This document shows positions 39,363 to 49,530 of a stretch of 64,000 nucleotides of DNA, piece after piece. The notes under the pieces are model-generated. The model was not told where the DNA came from, did no database searches, and was given only the letters and a program-made list of their open reading frames with translations. The DNA lies in assembly GCF_048001765.1 (NCBI RefSeq), contig NZ_CP181447.1, positions 1,798,001 to 1,862,000 of the forward strand, written 5' to 3'. The stretch's first letter is position 1. Each line of letters starts with the position of its first letter. The DNA comes from Bombiscardovia asteroides_K (GTDB taxonomy: Bacteria > Actinomycetota > Actinomycetes > Actinomycetales > Bifidobacteriaceae). The position numbers were made by a program, and so were the translations under genes.

Positions 39363-39667
39363 ATGAAACAATCCGAGCAGAACTCCATCAAATCAGAAAA
39401 TACCATTCTTCCTCTGGGATCCGTGGTGAAAACCAGAAGAGACCCGGGTACCCTGCTGGTTACATGCATGGAACAACGGGTTACTTTGACTATGGTGCCG
39501 TACAATTCCCGTATGGCATGACTGATCCGGCCAAGATCGTTTTCTTCAACCGCCAAGACGTGACGGAAATAGTGTTCATGGGATATATCAACGCCGAGGA
39601 ACGATCCTATGAACGAAGGTTTGATGAAGTCACCAAATCAACCTCCTACCCCCACCTTCATCTCTGA
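39363..39667 (+). pseudogene. DUF4176 family gene, frameshifted
   Basis: From the ATG at 39363 the frame reads MKQSEQNSIKSENTILPLGSVVKTRRDPGTLLVT, the start of a DUF4176 domain. It breaks near 39464 and continues in another frame as GYMHGTTGYFDYGAVQFPYG, then KIVFFNRQDVTEIVFMGYI, ending at 39667. DUF4176 genes occur in type VII secretion toxin loci of Gram-positives. The break sits at GGTTACA; loss of one copy of a tandem GGTTACA would explain it. Probably a remnant, unless the sequence has an error here. Confidence 0.7.
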
Positions 39668-39768
39668 TTCAGTTACCGGTCACATAGGACATACTCGATA
39701 AAAGGGATAGAGGGGAGAAGACCAAAAACGACCTTGACGGATGCGTTAATGAAGCAACCGCCTAGGCT

Positions 39769-40111
39769 ATGCAACTGAGCACGTTGAACCGCTCTTTCAT
39801 GGTCGGCGATTTTCTTTCTGGCGGTTTTGAATCATTGAGCGGCATTGCTGATTCCTTCGGCACATACTGACAACAGGCAGCTACCCAAGATGCTATGGCT
39901 CATGGCCTGATCACTGCCTCTGGTGGTGTTATCGGTGCTGCAGCATGAGCTGCCGCTGGAGCAGTTGTGGGATTCAATCGCCCCTGGACCAAGTACGATT
40001 GTAGGAGGTGGAATTGGTTTAGCCGTAGGATACCTCGGTACAGTAGCCGGCAACGCTTTTTACGACGATTCCGTCAATCGCGGGAATGGAGATGACAGTG
40101 GGGCCACATGA
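39769..40111 (+). pseudogene. Decayed glycine-zipper protein, probably a type VII effector remnant
   Basis: From an ATG at 39769 the frame reads NRSFMVGDFLSGGFESLSGIADSFGTY, then a stop, then QQAATQDAMAHGLITASGGVIGAAA, a second stop, and AAAGAVVGFNRPW. It then shifts frame into STIVGGGIGLAVGYLGTVAGNAFYDD and ends at 40111. Gly/Ala-rich hydrophobic stretches of this kind occur in the middle of polymorphic toxins. Two stops and a frameshift make it non-functional. The family call is inferred from context with the DUF4176 remnant. Confidence 0.5.
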
Positions 40112-40204
40112 AGGACAATCTATGGTAGCTTTCCCACTGTCTTCTGCATCGCCATGTGCGCGGCTCGGATTGAAACCGGGGATGACATTAGTGGGGGCGT
40201 ACTG

Positions 40205-41530
40205 ATGTTGTACCTATTGATAGATGTCGTATTAGGCTCTCCGGCGATGCTGGTCTGGTTGTTTGTGTTGATGTCGTTCAATGCGTGGAGGTCGAGGCGG
40301 CTGATGGACCGCGTCCTGGCGCCCTACCTCCTGGCGCGGGGCCTGTGCCTGCAGACCTTCCAGGGGCATGTGTGGCGGCGGCGCGGCAGGATCGGCCGGC
40401 CCCGGCCTGGGCAGGTCCTACCCCTGGGCTCGCTGGTTGTCCTGGCCGACGGGCCTGCCAGCGTATCCGGGGCCTACAGAGGCACCGGATGGTTCGACGG
40501 ACTGGGAGAGGACGGGCTGGTGGTCCGCCTGGTCGGCCAGTACGTGCAGCCACCCGAACAGGCCGCCGGGTCATCCGGTCCATGGTACGCGGGCAGGATC
40601 TGCTCCGTGGGCGGCCTTGCCTGCGGACCCGGCGTGGTCCCCGGCGACGACGCCCCCCTGCCCGAGGTCGGCGTCGGCCACACCCCCGACCCCGACCTGG
40701 TCATCTTCACCCAGGACCAGGTCAGCCTTCTGGCCTGGAAGGGGCCCGACAACCCCGTCACCAGGCTCCTGCGCGCCCGCCAGGTCCGCGCCCTCGCCCG
40801 CGACCACCGGCGTGAGGACCAGGTTCGCCGCCGGGCACGGCCGACACCGAGCTGGCACGCCAGCCGCCCCGCATGGTGGCGCTACGAAGCCATCGGCTTC
40901 CTGCCCGACCGGTTCACCCGCGTCTACTGGGACCGCGTCCGCAACCAGCCCGTTAAGGCCCCCATGCGCTACCGGACCCCGGAAGCCAGGGAATACAACA
41001 GAAGACACTACTCCGTCCCCTTATCCATCATCGCGCTGATCGTCATCATCTTCATATCCGCCTTAAAAATAGCCCGCGCATGGCACCGCTTCGAACCGTA
41101 CCATCCACTCCAGGGCGGCGATGTCCTCCTGGGCATGCCCCGACGGACCACAGCGATCGTCAGCTGCGTCCTAGGCCTCGCCATCGGCGTCGGCGCATGG
41201 GTTTGGGCCACCCACCGGCAATTCCCCCAACACCAAATGACCCCGGCCAGCAGCCGCGAACTCCAAATCGCCCTCGACAATTACTGGATCGGCATGCGAT
41301 ACATCACAGGAACTACCATCCCCTACACCATGCATGTCCTCGGCTACAGCGTTTACATCCTGGTGCCGCTCATGTTCCTCACTGATTTCTTCACCCTTCC
41401 CGAATGGGTCCATACCCTCATGGGCTGGCCCTTCGTCGCTCTGTTTGTGACCTGCGGGATCCTAATCATCATAGATACCTCCTACGCCGAGCGGATAGCC
41501 AAACGCCTGGATCGGGAATTAGCCGAGTAA
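40205..41530 (+). CDS. Hypothetical multi-pass membrane protein
   Basis: A 441-residue protein not recognised as a known family. I chose the ATG at 40205 (MLYLLIDVVLGSPAMLVWLFVLM) because it begins with a membrane helix. A cytoplasmic-looking middle of about 240 residues is rich in Gly, Arg and Pro. Then come helices at about 275-295, 320-345, 375-400 and 405-425. Codon use in the middle is strongly GC-rich, unlike the decayed DNA before it. It follows the type VII-like remnants and could be part of that island. Confidence 0.7.
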   Translation: MLYLLIDVVLGSPAMLVWLFVLMSFNAWRSRRLMDRVLAPYLLARGLCLQTFQGHVWRRRGRIGRPRPGQVLPLGSLVVLADGPASVSGAYRGTGWFDGLGEDGLVVRLVGQYVQPPEQAAGSSGPWYAGRICSVGGLACGPGVVPGDDAPLPEVGVGHTPDPDLVIFTQDQVSLLAWKGPDNPVTRLLRARQVRALARDHRREDQVRRRARPTPSWHASRPAWWRYEAIGFLPDRFTRVYWDRVRNQPVKAPMRYRTPEAREYNRRHYSVPLSIIALIVIIFISALKIARAWHRFEPYHPLQGGDVLLGMPRRTTAIVSCVLGLAIGVGAWVWATHRQFPQHQMTPASSRELQIALDNYWIGMRYITGTTIPYTMHVLGYSVYILVPLMFLTDFFTLPEWVHTLMGWPFVALFVTCGILIIIDTSYAERIAKRLDRELAE

Positions 41531-41690
41531 AGCCCATATGCATCAGCCCCCTCCCCCGTGGTCAATTGCGCTTTGGTCTTACTTTCGCACCTCTTGACAG
41601 CGTGCGGACAGGAATCAACCCAAAACCACAACTGACAGTTACCGACACCCATCGTGCAGCATATTCTGGTAAATTCAGCGATCCTATGAT

Positions 41691-42407
41691 TCATGCCGCG
41701 GTGATGAGGCCTCCGAAGAGGACGATGGCGATGGCAATCAGTTCAATGATGCAGAACATGGACAGTGCCGACCAGCTGTGAGTCAGCGTGTTCCAGGGGG
41801 AATCCTTGCGCACGCAGACCAGGATGGCCACAAAAATAACAGCAAAGACCGCCACGCCCAGCCCGGCCGCGATGATGCCCAAGTTGGCCGCGTTGGCCAG
41901 GATGGCCTGATGCTGGTAGACGACAAAGGTGCTGTACCAGAAGTTCATCTTGAGCAGGCAGAGTCCGGCGATCAGCTGTTCTGCAGCCAGGCCCAGAACG
42001 AAGACCACCCGCCAGAACCATGAGGACGACTCGATGATGGACATGCCGATGCCCATAAAGGTCAGCACGGTCACTGTCCAGGCAATCAGGGCTATGCCTC
42101 GCGGATCCAGGACCGAGGCATAGTGGAGCACGCCCTGGGTGTGGTTGATGGCCAGCGAGCGCCCATATCCATAAGGAATGACGATGGCCAGGAGGACCGC
42201 CAGCGCGAAGACAACCCAGCGGACCGGGCGGGCACGACGCTGCTCGATCTCAGCCAACGAGTACTCCGAATCCGGAATGGTCGCCTCAGGATGAGCCGAG
42301 ACCTTGTTCACCGCAGTCGCCTCATCCGGGTGCGATGGTACGGCTGTGGAACCAGCTGAATCGCTTCTGCCGAGTTCCGCGTCATCCGCATCGTCGAATT
42401 GCTCCAT
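41691..42407 (-). CDS. Hypothetical membrane protein
   Basis: A 238-residue protein from the ATG at 42407 (MEQFDDADDAELGRSD), with TTGGAGGTG upstream. An acidic N-terminus of about 65 residues precedes five or so hydrophobic helices (VRWVVFALAVLLAIVIPYGY, ALIAWTVTVLTFMGIGMSII, VVFVLGLAAEQLIAGLCLL, LGIIAAGLGVAVFAVIFVAILVC, ALSMFCIIELIAIAIVLFGGLI). No family is recognised. Confidence 0.75.
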   Translation of the reverse strand: MEQFDDADDAELGRSDSAGSTAVPSHPDEATAVNKVSAHPEATIPDSEYSLAEIEQRRARPVRWVVFALAVLLAIVIPYGYGRSLAINHTQGVLHYASVLDPRGIALIAWTVTVLTFMGIGMSIIESSSWFWRVVFVLGLAAEQLIAGLCLLKMNFWYSTFVVYQHQAILANAANLGIIAAGLGVAVFAVIFVAILVCVRKDSPWNTLTHSWSALSMFCIIELIAIAIVLFGGLITAA

Positions 42408-42758
42408 CGGCGACCACACCTCCAAGTCCGCTACTCGTGGACACATCGCCTACAAGCTTATACCGGGAGGCGCATCCGCACCCAGGAACACCCGGGCCGC
42501 GTCTTCTGCCCAACCGATCATGCGCATCTGAAAACCATGACAATCCGCGTTCAAACACCCTGCTAGGCATTTGCTAAGCGGCAATGGATGCCTTGAAGGC
42601 AGAAGCAACCTTCAATCAGGGCGCACCAATGCGATTGCTGTGGCTGAAGGAGAATCAAACACTCATGTTCGAACTATGAAGCGGTCATGGATTCTCCCCG
42701 GCGCTCCTATAGCGCTCCCTTTACTGATTGCAACAATATATAGGAGCCCCGGAATGAG

Positions 42759-43043
42759 TCAGTCGAACTGCCTGATGCCGAGGACATCGTAGAAACTCAC
42801 CTTGCTATTGCCGCCGAAGCCTGCACCATAGTTCGTCCCATAATATGTCCGATCCGACTGGATCATTTTCCTGTCCTCATCATCCAGCGAATCCCAGACC
42901 CGGCGTTCGGTCTCATCCATATCATCAGTGATGGGATACCATGACGCGTAACTGTTGATCCGGTCATCAGGAATATGGTCATGAGTGGTGCAGGCCTTAT
43001 CCTTGGATGCCATTTTTCTCATGAAATCCTCATCCATAACCAT
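42759..43043 (-). CDS. Hypothetical acidic protein
   Basis: A 94-residue soluble protein, strongly acidic (DETERRVWDSLDDEDRKMI), ending SVSFYDVLGIRQFD-like (KVSFYDVLGIRQFD). GAGGAG lies just before the ATG. No family recognised. Immunity proteins of toxin systems can look like this, but nothing here shows it. Confidence 0.55.
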   Translation of the reverse strand: MVMDEDFMRKMASKDKACTTHDHIPDDRINSYASWYPITDDMDETERRVWDSLDDEDRKMIQSDRTYYGTNYGAGFGGNSKVSFYDVLGIRQFD

Positions 43044-43309
43044 TCATCTCCTCTCATATTTGTGTTCCTGAAGGGCATCATCCGATGGCCCGTAGAACCA
43101 TTCCTGCAGATGCAGGGGAGCACGGCACTTTCGGGGGTTAGTAACAAGCAAATGGTATAAAAACGACTGACACAATACCGAAGCAACAACTCGTAATCCT
43201 GCTTAGTAGGAGTACAATTTATGACGGAGTTCTGGTGAAAGAACTGATTTGATACGTGTTACCGATAGAAAACGGTGCTGTCTGGATAATTCAAAGTAAT
43301 GCAATCAGT

Positions 43310-43341
43310 TTTCCAATTTAGGCTTCTATGAAAGGGGCTAC
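43310..43341 (-). repeat. Fossil CRISPR repeat at the trailer end
   Basis: This 32-base stretch matches the array repeat at 21 of 32 positions, with the core GCTTCTATGAAAGGGGCTAC aligning to the repeat stem. It is 35 bases before the first recognisable repeat, exactly one spacer length. It looks like an older repeat that has mutated beyond function. Confidence 0.6.
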
Positions 43342-43376
43342 GCATTTACCGCAGGTAGAGAACCATCGTAGTGGTA

Positions 43377-46300
43377 TTCCCGACCCACGCTCCCGTGAAG
43401 GGAGCGACCTCTTAAACAGGGCGAGGTTTTGATCGACCTGATATTTCAATCCACGCTCCCATGAAGGGAGCGACACCACGGCGAGGGTGTCGCCGTCGAA
43501 GTCCCCGTCATTTCAATCCACGCTCCCGTGAAGGGAGCGACACCTCTACGCTCAGGTCACCCGGTATCCTAGCGATTTCACCACGCTCCCGTGAAGGGAG
43601 CGACGTGTTGCCATGGTTACCTATCCTCTTTCTTTCTATTTCAATCCACGCTCCCGTGAAGGGAGCGACCGGTCTTCAGGTCCTTGCCTGCGGGCATGTT
43701 GATATTTCAATCCACGCTCCCGTGAAGGGAGCGACTTATTTTGAACCCTGACTGCGTCCCCATCCATGGAATTTCAATCCACGCTCCCGTGAAGGGAGCG
43801 ACTCAATCAGACGAATCACTATGTATCGGCAGTAAAATTTCAATCCACGCTCCCGTGAAGGGAGCGACTGTTGCTACACGTATACTGGCCATGGCGCTCG
43901 CGATTTCAATCCACGCTCCCGTGAAGGGAGCGACTTGCGACTTTAGCCAATATATCAAATATATTAAATTTCAATCCACGCTCCCGTGAAGGGAGCGACA
44001 ACAGAGTTGAAATTCAGCCCCGAAACCCCGGTTATTTCAATCCACGCTCCAGTGAAGGGAGCGACGAGCAGTATGGCCAAGGTTACCGCAAATGCACTAT
44101 TTCAATCCACGCTCCCGTGAAGGGAGCGACGATTACTCGGACGCGGGCAGTTATGACAGAAAGGCATTTCAATCCACGCTCCCGTGAAGGGAGCGACCAA
44201 GGCCTTGTCGAAGCCTTTTTCAGACACCGTATTTCAATCCACGCTCCCGTGAAGGGAGCGACAGGACAGGCCGTTGGCGCTGACTCCGTAGTGGAAATTT
44301 CAATCCACGCTCCCGTGAAGGGAGCGACGTATGACTACGGGGTTGTTCCCTTCGATGGCGGATTTCAATCCACGCTCCCGTGAAGGGAGCGACGACTCCT
44401 GGTGCTTTGTTCAAGTACATTCTGTCTATTTCAATCCACGCTCCCGTGAAGGGAGCGACTTCCCCATTCGAGTTCATACTGAGCAAGCTTCGGTATTTCA
44501 ATCCACGCTCCCGTGAAGGGAGCGACGCGGGTCGCAGCCGCTGTCTCCGGCCATGTGATATTTCAATCCACGCTCCCGTGAAGGGAGCGACACTTTTGCT
44601 GTGACAGCGCCGGCAGTGTCCGCGGTATTTCAATCCACGCTCCCGTGAAGGGAGCGACGGGTTTTATTCGAACAAAGTATGTTGGTTTGGTATTTCAATC
44701 CACGCTCCCGTGAAGGGAGCGACCCTCCCTGTGTACCGTAATAGTAATCCCAACAAAAATTTCAATCCACGCTCCCGTGAAGGGAGCGACATTCGGCCAG
44801 GCGGGCCCTGTGCCTGACCTGGGCATTTCAATCCACGCTCCCGTGAAGGGAGCGACGCTGTGGCTTGGCGGTCATTGCTGTAGATATGAGATTTCAATCC
44901 ACGCTCCCGTGAAGGGAGCGACTAGTTTCTGCGGGTCAAAAGTGCTCGATTGCAGATTTCAATCCACGCTCCCGTGAAGGGAGCGACCAGCAATGAGGGA
45001 GTGTTGCGTGTCGGCATAGACATTTCAATCCACGCTCCCGTGAAGGGAGCGACAGGCCATGCTGCGGCCGAGAATCGTGCCCTGCGTATTTCAATCCACG
45101 CTCCCGTGAAGGGAGCGACCGGCTGACGGTTTATGCCGCCGCCGTTGTCAGAGATTTCAATCCACGCTCCCGTGAAGGGAGCGACCCTTGCGCCAGTTCT
45201 CCAGTTCATCCATCGACCGATTTCAATCCACGCTCCCGTGAAGGGAGCGACAGTAGAGCATTTTGCGGAATTCGCGGGTGTTGGAATTTCAATCCACGCT
45301 CCCGTGAAGGGAGCGACCCTCGCTCCGCTACACAGGACTTCGCTCAGTATATTTCAATCCACGCTCCCGTGAAGGGAGCGACGACCGTCAATCCGAGCGC
45401 CTGCAGGTACTTGAGATTTCAATCCACGCTCCCGTGAAGGGAGCGACGACTTCGGATATTGCCACTACGTCTGACACGGTATTTCAATCCACGCTCCCGT
45501 GAAGGGAGCGACGCTCAGGCTCGGCATGCAGGATCTCAAACAGGTGATTTCAATCCACGCTCCCGTGAAGGGAGCGACCACGGCCAAGGCAGTCAAGGAC
45601 GGCAGATGCGAATTTCAATCCACGCTCCCGTGAAGGGAGCGACGCCTCCGATCTGGCCAAGCGGCTGGACCAGGATATTTCAATCCACGCTCCCGTGAAG
45701 GGAGCGACAGATTTTGAAGACGCTATAGTGGATACGCTTAGGATTTCAATCCACGCTCCCGTGAAGGGAGCGACTTGTTTCAATTTATATCATACCGTCA
45801 TTGCCTAAATTTCAATCCACGCTCCCGTGAAGGGAGCGACAAAGTCCAAGGCGGCAATGCGCGACATGTATCGGATTTCAATCCACGCTCCCGTGAAGGG
45901 AGCGACGTCTTTTGCAAAGGCGGAATTTATGAGTAAACTTATTTCAATCCACGCTCCCGTGAAGGGAGCGACCCTCCTGATACAGGGCGGAAAGCGCCGG
46001 GGTGAAATTTCAATCCACGCTCCCGTGAAGGGAGCGACATGCCATAATAGTCATCCCTGTTGACATGATGATTTCAATCCACGCTCCCGTGAAGGGAGCG
46101 ACCATGGCAGATATCATCGTCGGCTAGATGGGTGGATTTCAATCCACGCTCCCGTGAAGGGAGCGACTTGGTTGTTCGATAGTGGTTGGGGGTTCCTTGG
46201 AATTTCAATCCACGCTCCCGTGAAGGGAGCGACGCTACTTCTATGTATATGAGCATTGTCTCGATGGATTTCAATCCACGCTCCCGTGAAGGGAGCGACC

Positions 46301-46955
46301 ACCTCCGTAGGAGCCCCATGGATCACACCAAACATTTCAATCCACGCTCCCGTGAAGGGAGCGACGGTTGTCCACGGCGTACTGGCCCGCCTGCTGGCTA
46401 TTTCAATCCACGCTCCCGTGAAGGGAGCGACCTCCCAGACGTGGTCCTTCGATGCGGTCCACCTGATTTCAATCCACGCTCCCGTGAAGGGAGCGACCAG
46501 CCGCCCCGACCCTCGCCGGGCAAGCGGAAACATTTCAATCCACGCTCCCGTGAAGGGAGCGACTATCGGCTCCCCCCGACTTCGGACAGACAGGAGATTT
46601 CAATCCACGCTCCCGTGAAGGGAGCGACATAAGCTATATACGGTTTCAGGCTCACGTTCCGTATTTCAATCCACGCTCCCGTGAAGGGAGCGACCTTATA
46701 GCTGAAATCAACCGTCTTCTGCCATATATTTCAATCCACGCTCCCGTGAAGGGAGCGACCATTGAGGTTTCGACCCCTCAAATAATCTTTGAATTTCAAT
46801 CCACGCTCCCGTGAAGGGAGCGACTGGTATCGACAATTTCCCTACGTTAACAATCGTATTTCAATCCACGCTCCCGTGAAGGGAGCGACTGGCCGGACGC
46901 GGAGGCCTGCGCACCGCCCGGAAATTTCAATCCACGCTCCCGTGAAGGGAGCGAC
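43377..46955 (-). CRISPR. Type I-C CRISPR array, 55 repeats and 54 spacers
   Basis: The 32-base repeat reads on the minus strand GTCGCTCCCTTCACGG, GAGCG, TGGATTGAAAT, with a 7-base stem (CGCTCCC/GGGAGCG) and the type I-C ending GTGGATTGAAAT. I counted 55 copies; spacers are about 33-35 bases and all look different. Repeats are identical except at the left end: the first (43377-43408) has a degenerate ATTGAAAT end, the second (43443-43474) and eleventh (44034-44065) have one change, and the fourth (43575-43604) lacks two bases. Decay at the left end and the cas genes at the right show that the leader is at the right and that crRNA is made leftward. Spacer targets cannot be told without a search. 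Confidence 0.98.
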
Positions 46956-47416
46956 AGCACAATGATACATCCAATGGCCAATATATGGTCGGCCTTTAAT
47001 GGCCGACGACTTCCAAAAACCTAACCCAACTACCTAATTTCTATCACTAGTCGCGGAATTGAAACAGTACTTTAAGTCGATAACATCACTATTCAGTTAT
47101 CAAACAACCGTTCATCCGTTTCACTAAAATTCTAGCTTTCTTCGCACCTATAGCTTTCCGCTTGTAACTTTGAAAAAGAACATTGACCACAAAAACATGC
47201 GAAATTTAGATCGAATGTTGTCATAAAGCAACGATCTGCAGCGCGAAGGATCAGACGAATACATGATTGCTAGGGTTTCGCGTCAACTATGGTCCACAGC
47301 ATCAGTCAGCATAATGCACTGTTTACAGAATTACACCGACCACTTAGCCCGCATCTAATTTCAGTGGCTCAAACAGTACAATACAGCCAAAAGCACATAA
47401 CCAAAGTCCCGTGATT
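46956..47416 (-). promoter_or_regulatory. CRISPR leader between cas2 and the array
   Basis: About 460 AT-rich bases with no gene, directly next to the intact end of the array. It should hold the array promoter and the sequences Cas1-Cas2 recognises when adding spacers. A perfect inverted repeat GTCGGCC (46988-46994) / GGCCGAC (47001-47007) lies 33 bases from the first repeat and could be a leader anchor or hairpin. Confidence 0.75.
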
Positions 47417-47707
47417 CTATAGCATCATCACTTGGTCAACGGGGATATGGCGCCTCACCCCGTAGTAGTGGATTCTACGGGAATATCTGGCACCTAGGTC
47501 GTACATAATCAAGCTGTCTTCCTGAGGATTAATCAACGTCATCAGCCGCTGTTTTAGGAGCTCACGGTCGGCAGGAGTGACCACGCATTCAAACACACTA
47601 TTTTGTACACGCTGCCCAAACTTCATGCACTCATGGCCGACCTGTCGCAACCGCTTCCGCCCAGCCGCCTCACAGGTGTCGACATCATAGGCAACAACCA
47701 CCATCAT
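47417..47707 (-). CDS. cas2: CRISPR-associated endonuclease Cas2
   Basis: A 96-residue ferredoxin-fold protein that forms the spacer-integration complex with Cas1. It has the family start MVVVAYDVDT with the first-strand Asp, RVQNSVFECVVTPADRELLKQRL, and a C-terminal YYGVRRHIPVDQVMML. Length is typical of type I-C Cas2. Last cas gene before the leader, 12 bases after cas1. Confidence 0.97.
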   Translation of the reverse strand: MMVVVAYDVDTCEAAGRKRLRQVGHECMKFGQRVQNSVFECVVTPADRELLKQRLMTLINPQEDSLIMYDLGARYSRRIHYYGVRRHIPVDQVMML

Positions 47708-47719
47708 TATTCTTCCACC

Positions 47720-48751
47720 CTACTTCCAGAACATTGGAGGATAGGCATCCATATCCCCACGTATGTATCTAGCCAGCAATAATGCCTGCACATAGGGCAC
47801 CAACCCCCATGGCACTTTCTCCTTAAGAAAGGGGTGCATGATTTGCTCATTTTTGCGCTTCTGCCAGGCTGAAAGCACCTGCTTCCTCCCCCTGTCGTTA
47901 AGATAGGTTCCTCCGTTCTCTCGAATCTCGAAATCTCCGGCCTTAATCACGTGGGTGTTGACTAGCGACAAAGCCAGCCGATCCGCAAAGACAGGGCGCA
48001 ATTCCTCAACAAGATCCAGAGCCAGCGAAGATCTGCCTGGCCTGTCTGTATGCAAGAAACCGACATAAGGATCAAGGCCGACACCTTGAAGTGCAGAACG
48101 ACAATCTCCGGAAAGTAGCACGTAGATAAATGAGAGCAGGGCATTCATCCTATCCATCGGTGGCCTCCGGCTGCGCTGCTCGAAGTAGAAATCATCCTTA
48201 TTTGTGAGGATGAGATCATCAAAGGCATAAAAGTAGCACTTCGCGGCCTCCCCCTCCACACCACGAACCGAATCCGCTGTTAGGCAACCGTCCAATTCCT
48301 GCAAGGCTGCCGACAGACTGGCACTCTGCTTTTTGACACGAGGCACATTGATCCGTAAAGCGTGGTCTCTGGTAGCACGCTCCAACACCTGTCGCGCATT
48401 GAATATCTTGCCCATGACGAACGAAGCTGCAATCGAACAGACCTCATTATCATCATCGGCCATGTGATACTGACGGCGTCGCAAAAGCACATTTCTGTTA
48501 GCTTCTCCAAGCACAGACCCGTAGTACTTGCCCTGAGGAGAATAGAAGGCAAATGAGACTCCAAATTCATTGCACTTACCCAGCAAGGCCGGCGAGGCAC
48601 CCTTGTAACTGAAGCAAAGAATAGACTCCAAGGCACGTAGAGGAATCCGCCCCATGACGTGGTCCCCCTCATTCACCACGACGTTCTCCTGCTCCAGGGA
48701 AAGGTAGGCATCCTCTGTAGTGACAAACAAGGTGTTCAACATCTGTCTCAA
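47720..48751 (-). CDS. cas1: CRISPR-associated endonuclease Cas1 (type I-C)
   Basis: A 343-residue integrase of the adaptation complex. The N-terminal beta domain (LNTLFVTTEDAYLSLEQENVVV) resembles Cas1c. The helical catalytic domain contains MNALLSFIYVLLSGDCRSALQGVGLDPYVGFLHTDRPGRSSLALDLVEELRP, with the metal-binding His and Asp in the usual places. A dimer of Cas1 pairs with Cas2 to insert new spacers at the leader end. 59 bases separate it from cas4. Confidence 0.97.
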   Translation of the reverse strand: MRQMLNTLFVTTEDAYLSLEQENVVVNEGDHVMGRIPLRALESILCFSYKGASPALLGKCNEFGVSFAFYSPQGKYYGSVLGEANRNVLLRRRQYHMADDDNEVCSIAASFVMGKIFNARQVLERATRDHALRINVPRVKKQSASLSAALQELDGCLTADSVRGVEGEAAKCYFYAFDDLILTNKDDFYFEQRSRRPPMDRMNALLSFIYVLLSGDCRSALQGVGLDPYVGFLHTDRPGRSSLALDLVEELRPVFADRLALSLVNTHVIKAGDFEIRENGGTYLNDRGRKQVLSAWQKRKNEQIMHPFLKEKVPWGLVPYVQALLLARYIRGDMDAYPPMFWK

Positions 48752-48810
48752 TGGATCATCGCTTCCCTCTGGTGTTTTCCCTCAATAGACTCTCATTGCT
48801 CAAATTACCC

Positions 48811-49530
48811 CTACAATTCTTTCAAGGTCTTTCGAATGTAGTCAGCAGCGGAAGACTTATGCACAAGTTCGGGCAGGCAGATATCCTTCAATGAGCATGA
48901 CCGGCATCCTGTCTTTGGCTTCACCTTTGGAGTACGGCCTCGCCGATAAAGGTCCCGCATCTGCGCCAGATCATCGACTACCTGAGCGCGAAGATCATCG
49001 TTGAGTTCGACCACTTCACGGCGCTTGGTCCGCTGGTAGAACAATGCCCCCTGGCTGATGCTGCAGGAGAGCATCTCTTCCAGACACATGGCTTCGCCGC
49101 ACAATTGCAAACGGTCAGCATTATTGACCTTGCTGGAACCATGCTTGTACTCAATAGGATAGGGTGTCCACCGTCCTCTTCTGCCTGTCAATGCAACTCC
49201 ATCCTGAGCTGTATGGAATTCAACGATGTCACAATCGCCGACCACTCCCAGCCTTCGGGAGAATACACGCAGGTCGCGCAGTATCAAGGTGTCGCCACGT
49301 TTTTCTGAAGCATGGTAGTCGTGAGCACGCCGATGTTCGAAGTCTCCTGCATATGTTCTGGTGTTGTCATGCCATTGCTCCTCTATGTGAATCAATGCCC
49401 ATTGGCGCTTGCAGAATTCGAAATGCTGAATGCCAGACAGGGCCAGCCATTCATCCTCAGGATATTCGGCCGGCCCTGTGGCCATGGACAAGTCCATAGA
49501 ATTATCACTCATTGCAGCAGACTCAGCCAT
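48811..49530 (-). CDS. cas4: CRISPR-associated exonuclease Cas4
   Basis: A 239-residue Fe-S nuclease that trims prespacers and helps choose those with the right PAM. Iron-sulfur cysteines: FCKRQWAL near the N-terminus and CRSCSLKDIC near the C-terminus. RecB-like nuclease residues: VVGDCDIVEF (Asp) and YPIEYKHG (the ExK motif). Its ATG overlaps the cas7 stop by eight bases. The first 15 residues are variable, and a later ATG is possible. Confidence 0.95.
   Translation of the reverse strand: MAESAAMSDNSMDLSMATGPAEYPEDEWLALSGIQHFEFCKRQWALIHIEEQWHDNTRTYAGDFEHRRAHDYHASEKRGDTLILRDLRVFSRRLGVVGDCDIVEFHTAQDGVALTGRRGRWTPYPIEYKHGSSKVNNADRLQLCGEAMCLEEMLSCSISQGALFYQRTKRREVVELNDDLRAQVVDDLAQMRDLYRRGRTPKVKPKTGCRSCSLKDICLPELVHKSSAADYIRKTLKEL

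Noticed and set aside
43461..46632. Many open frames with repeated ISIHAPVKGAT or SLPSRERGLK peptides
   Set aside because: They are translations of the CRISPR repeats and spacers, not genes.
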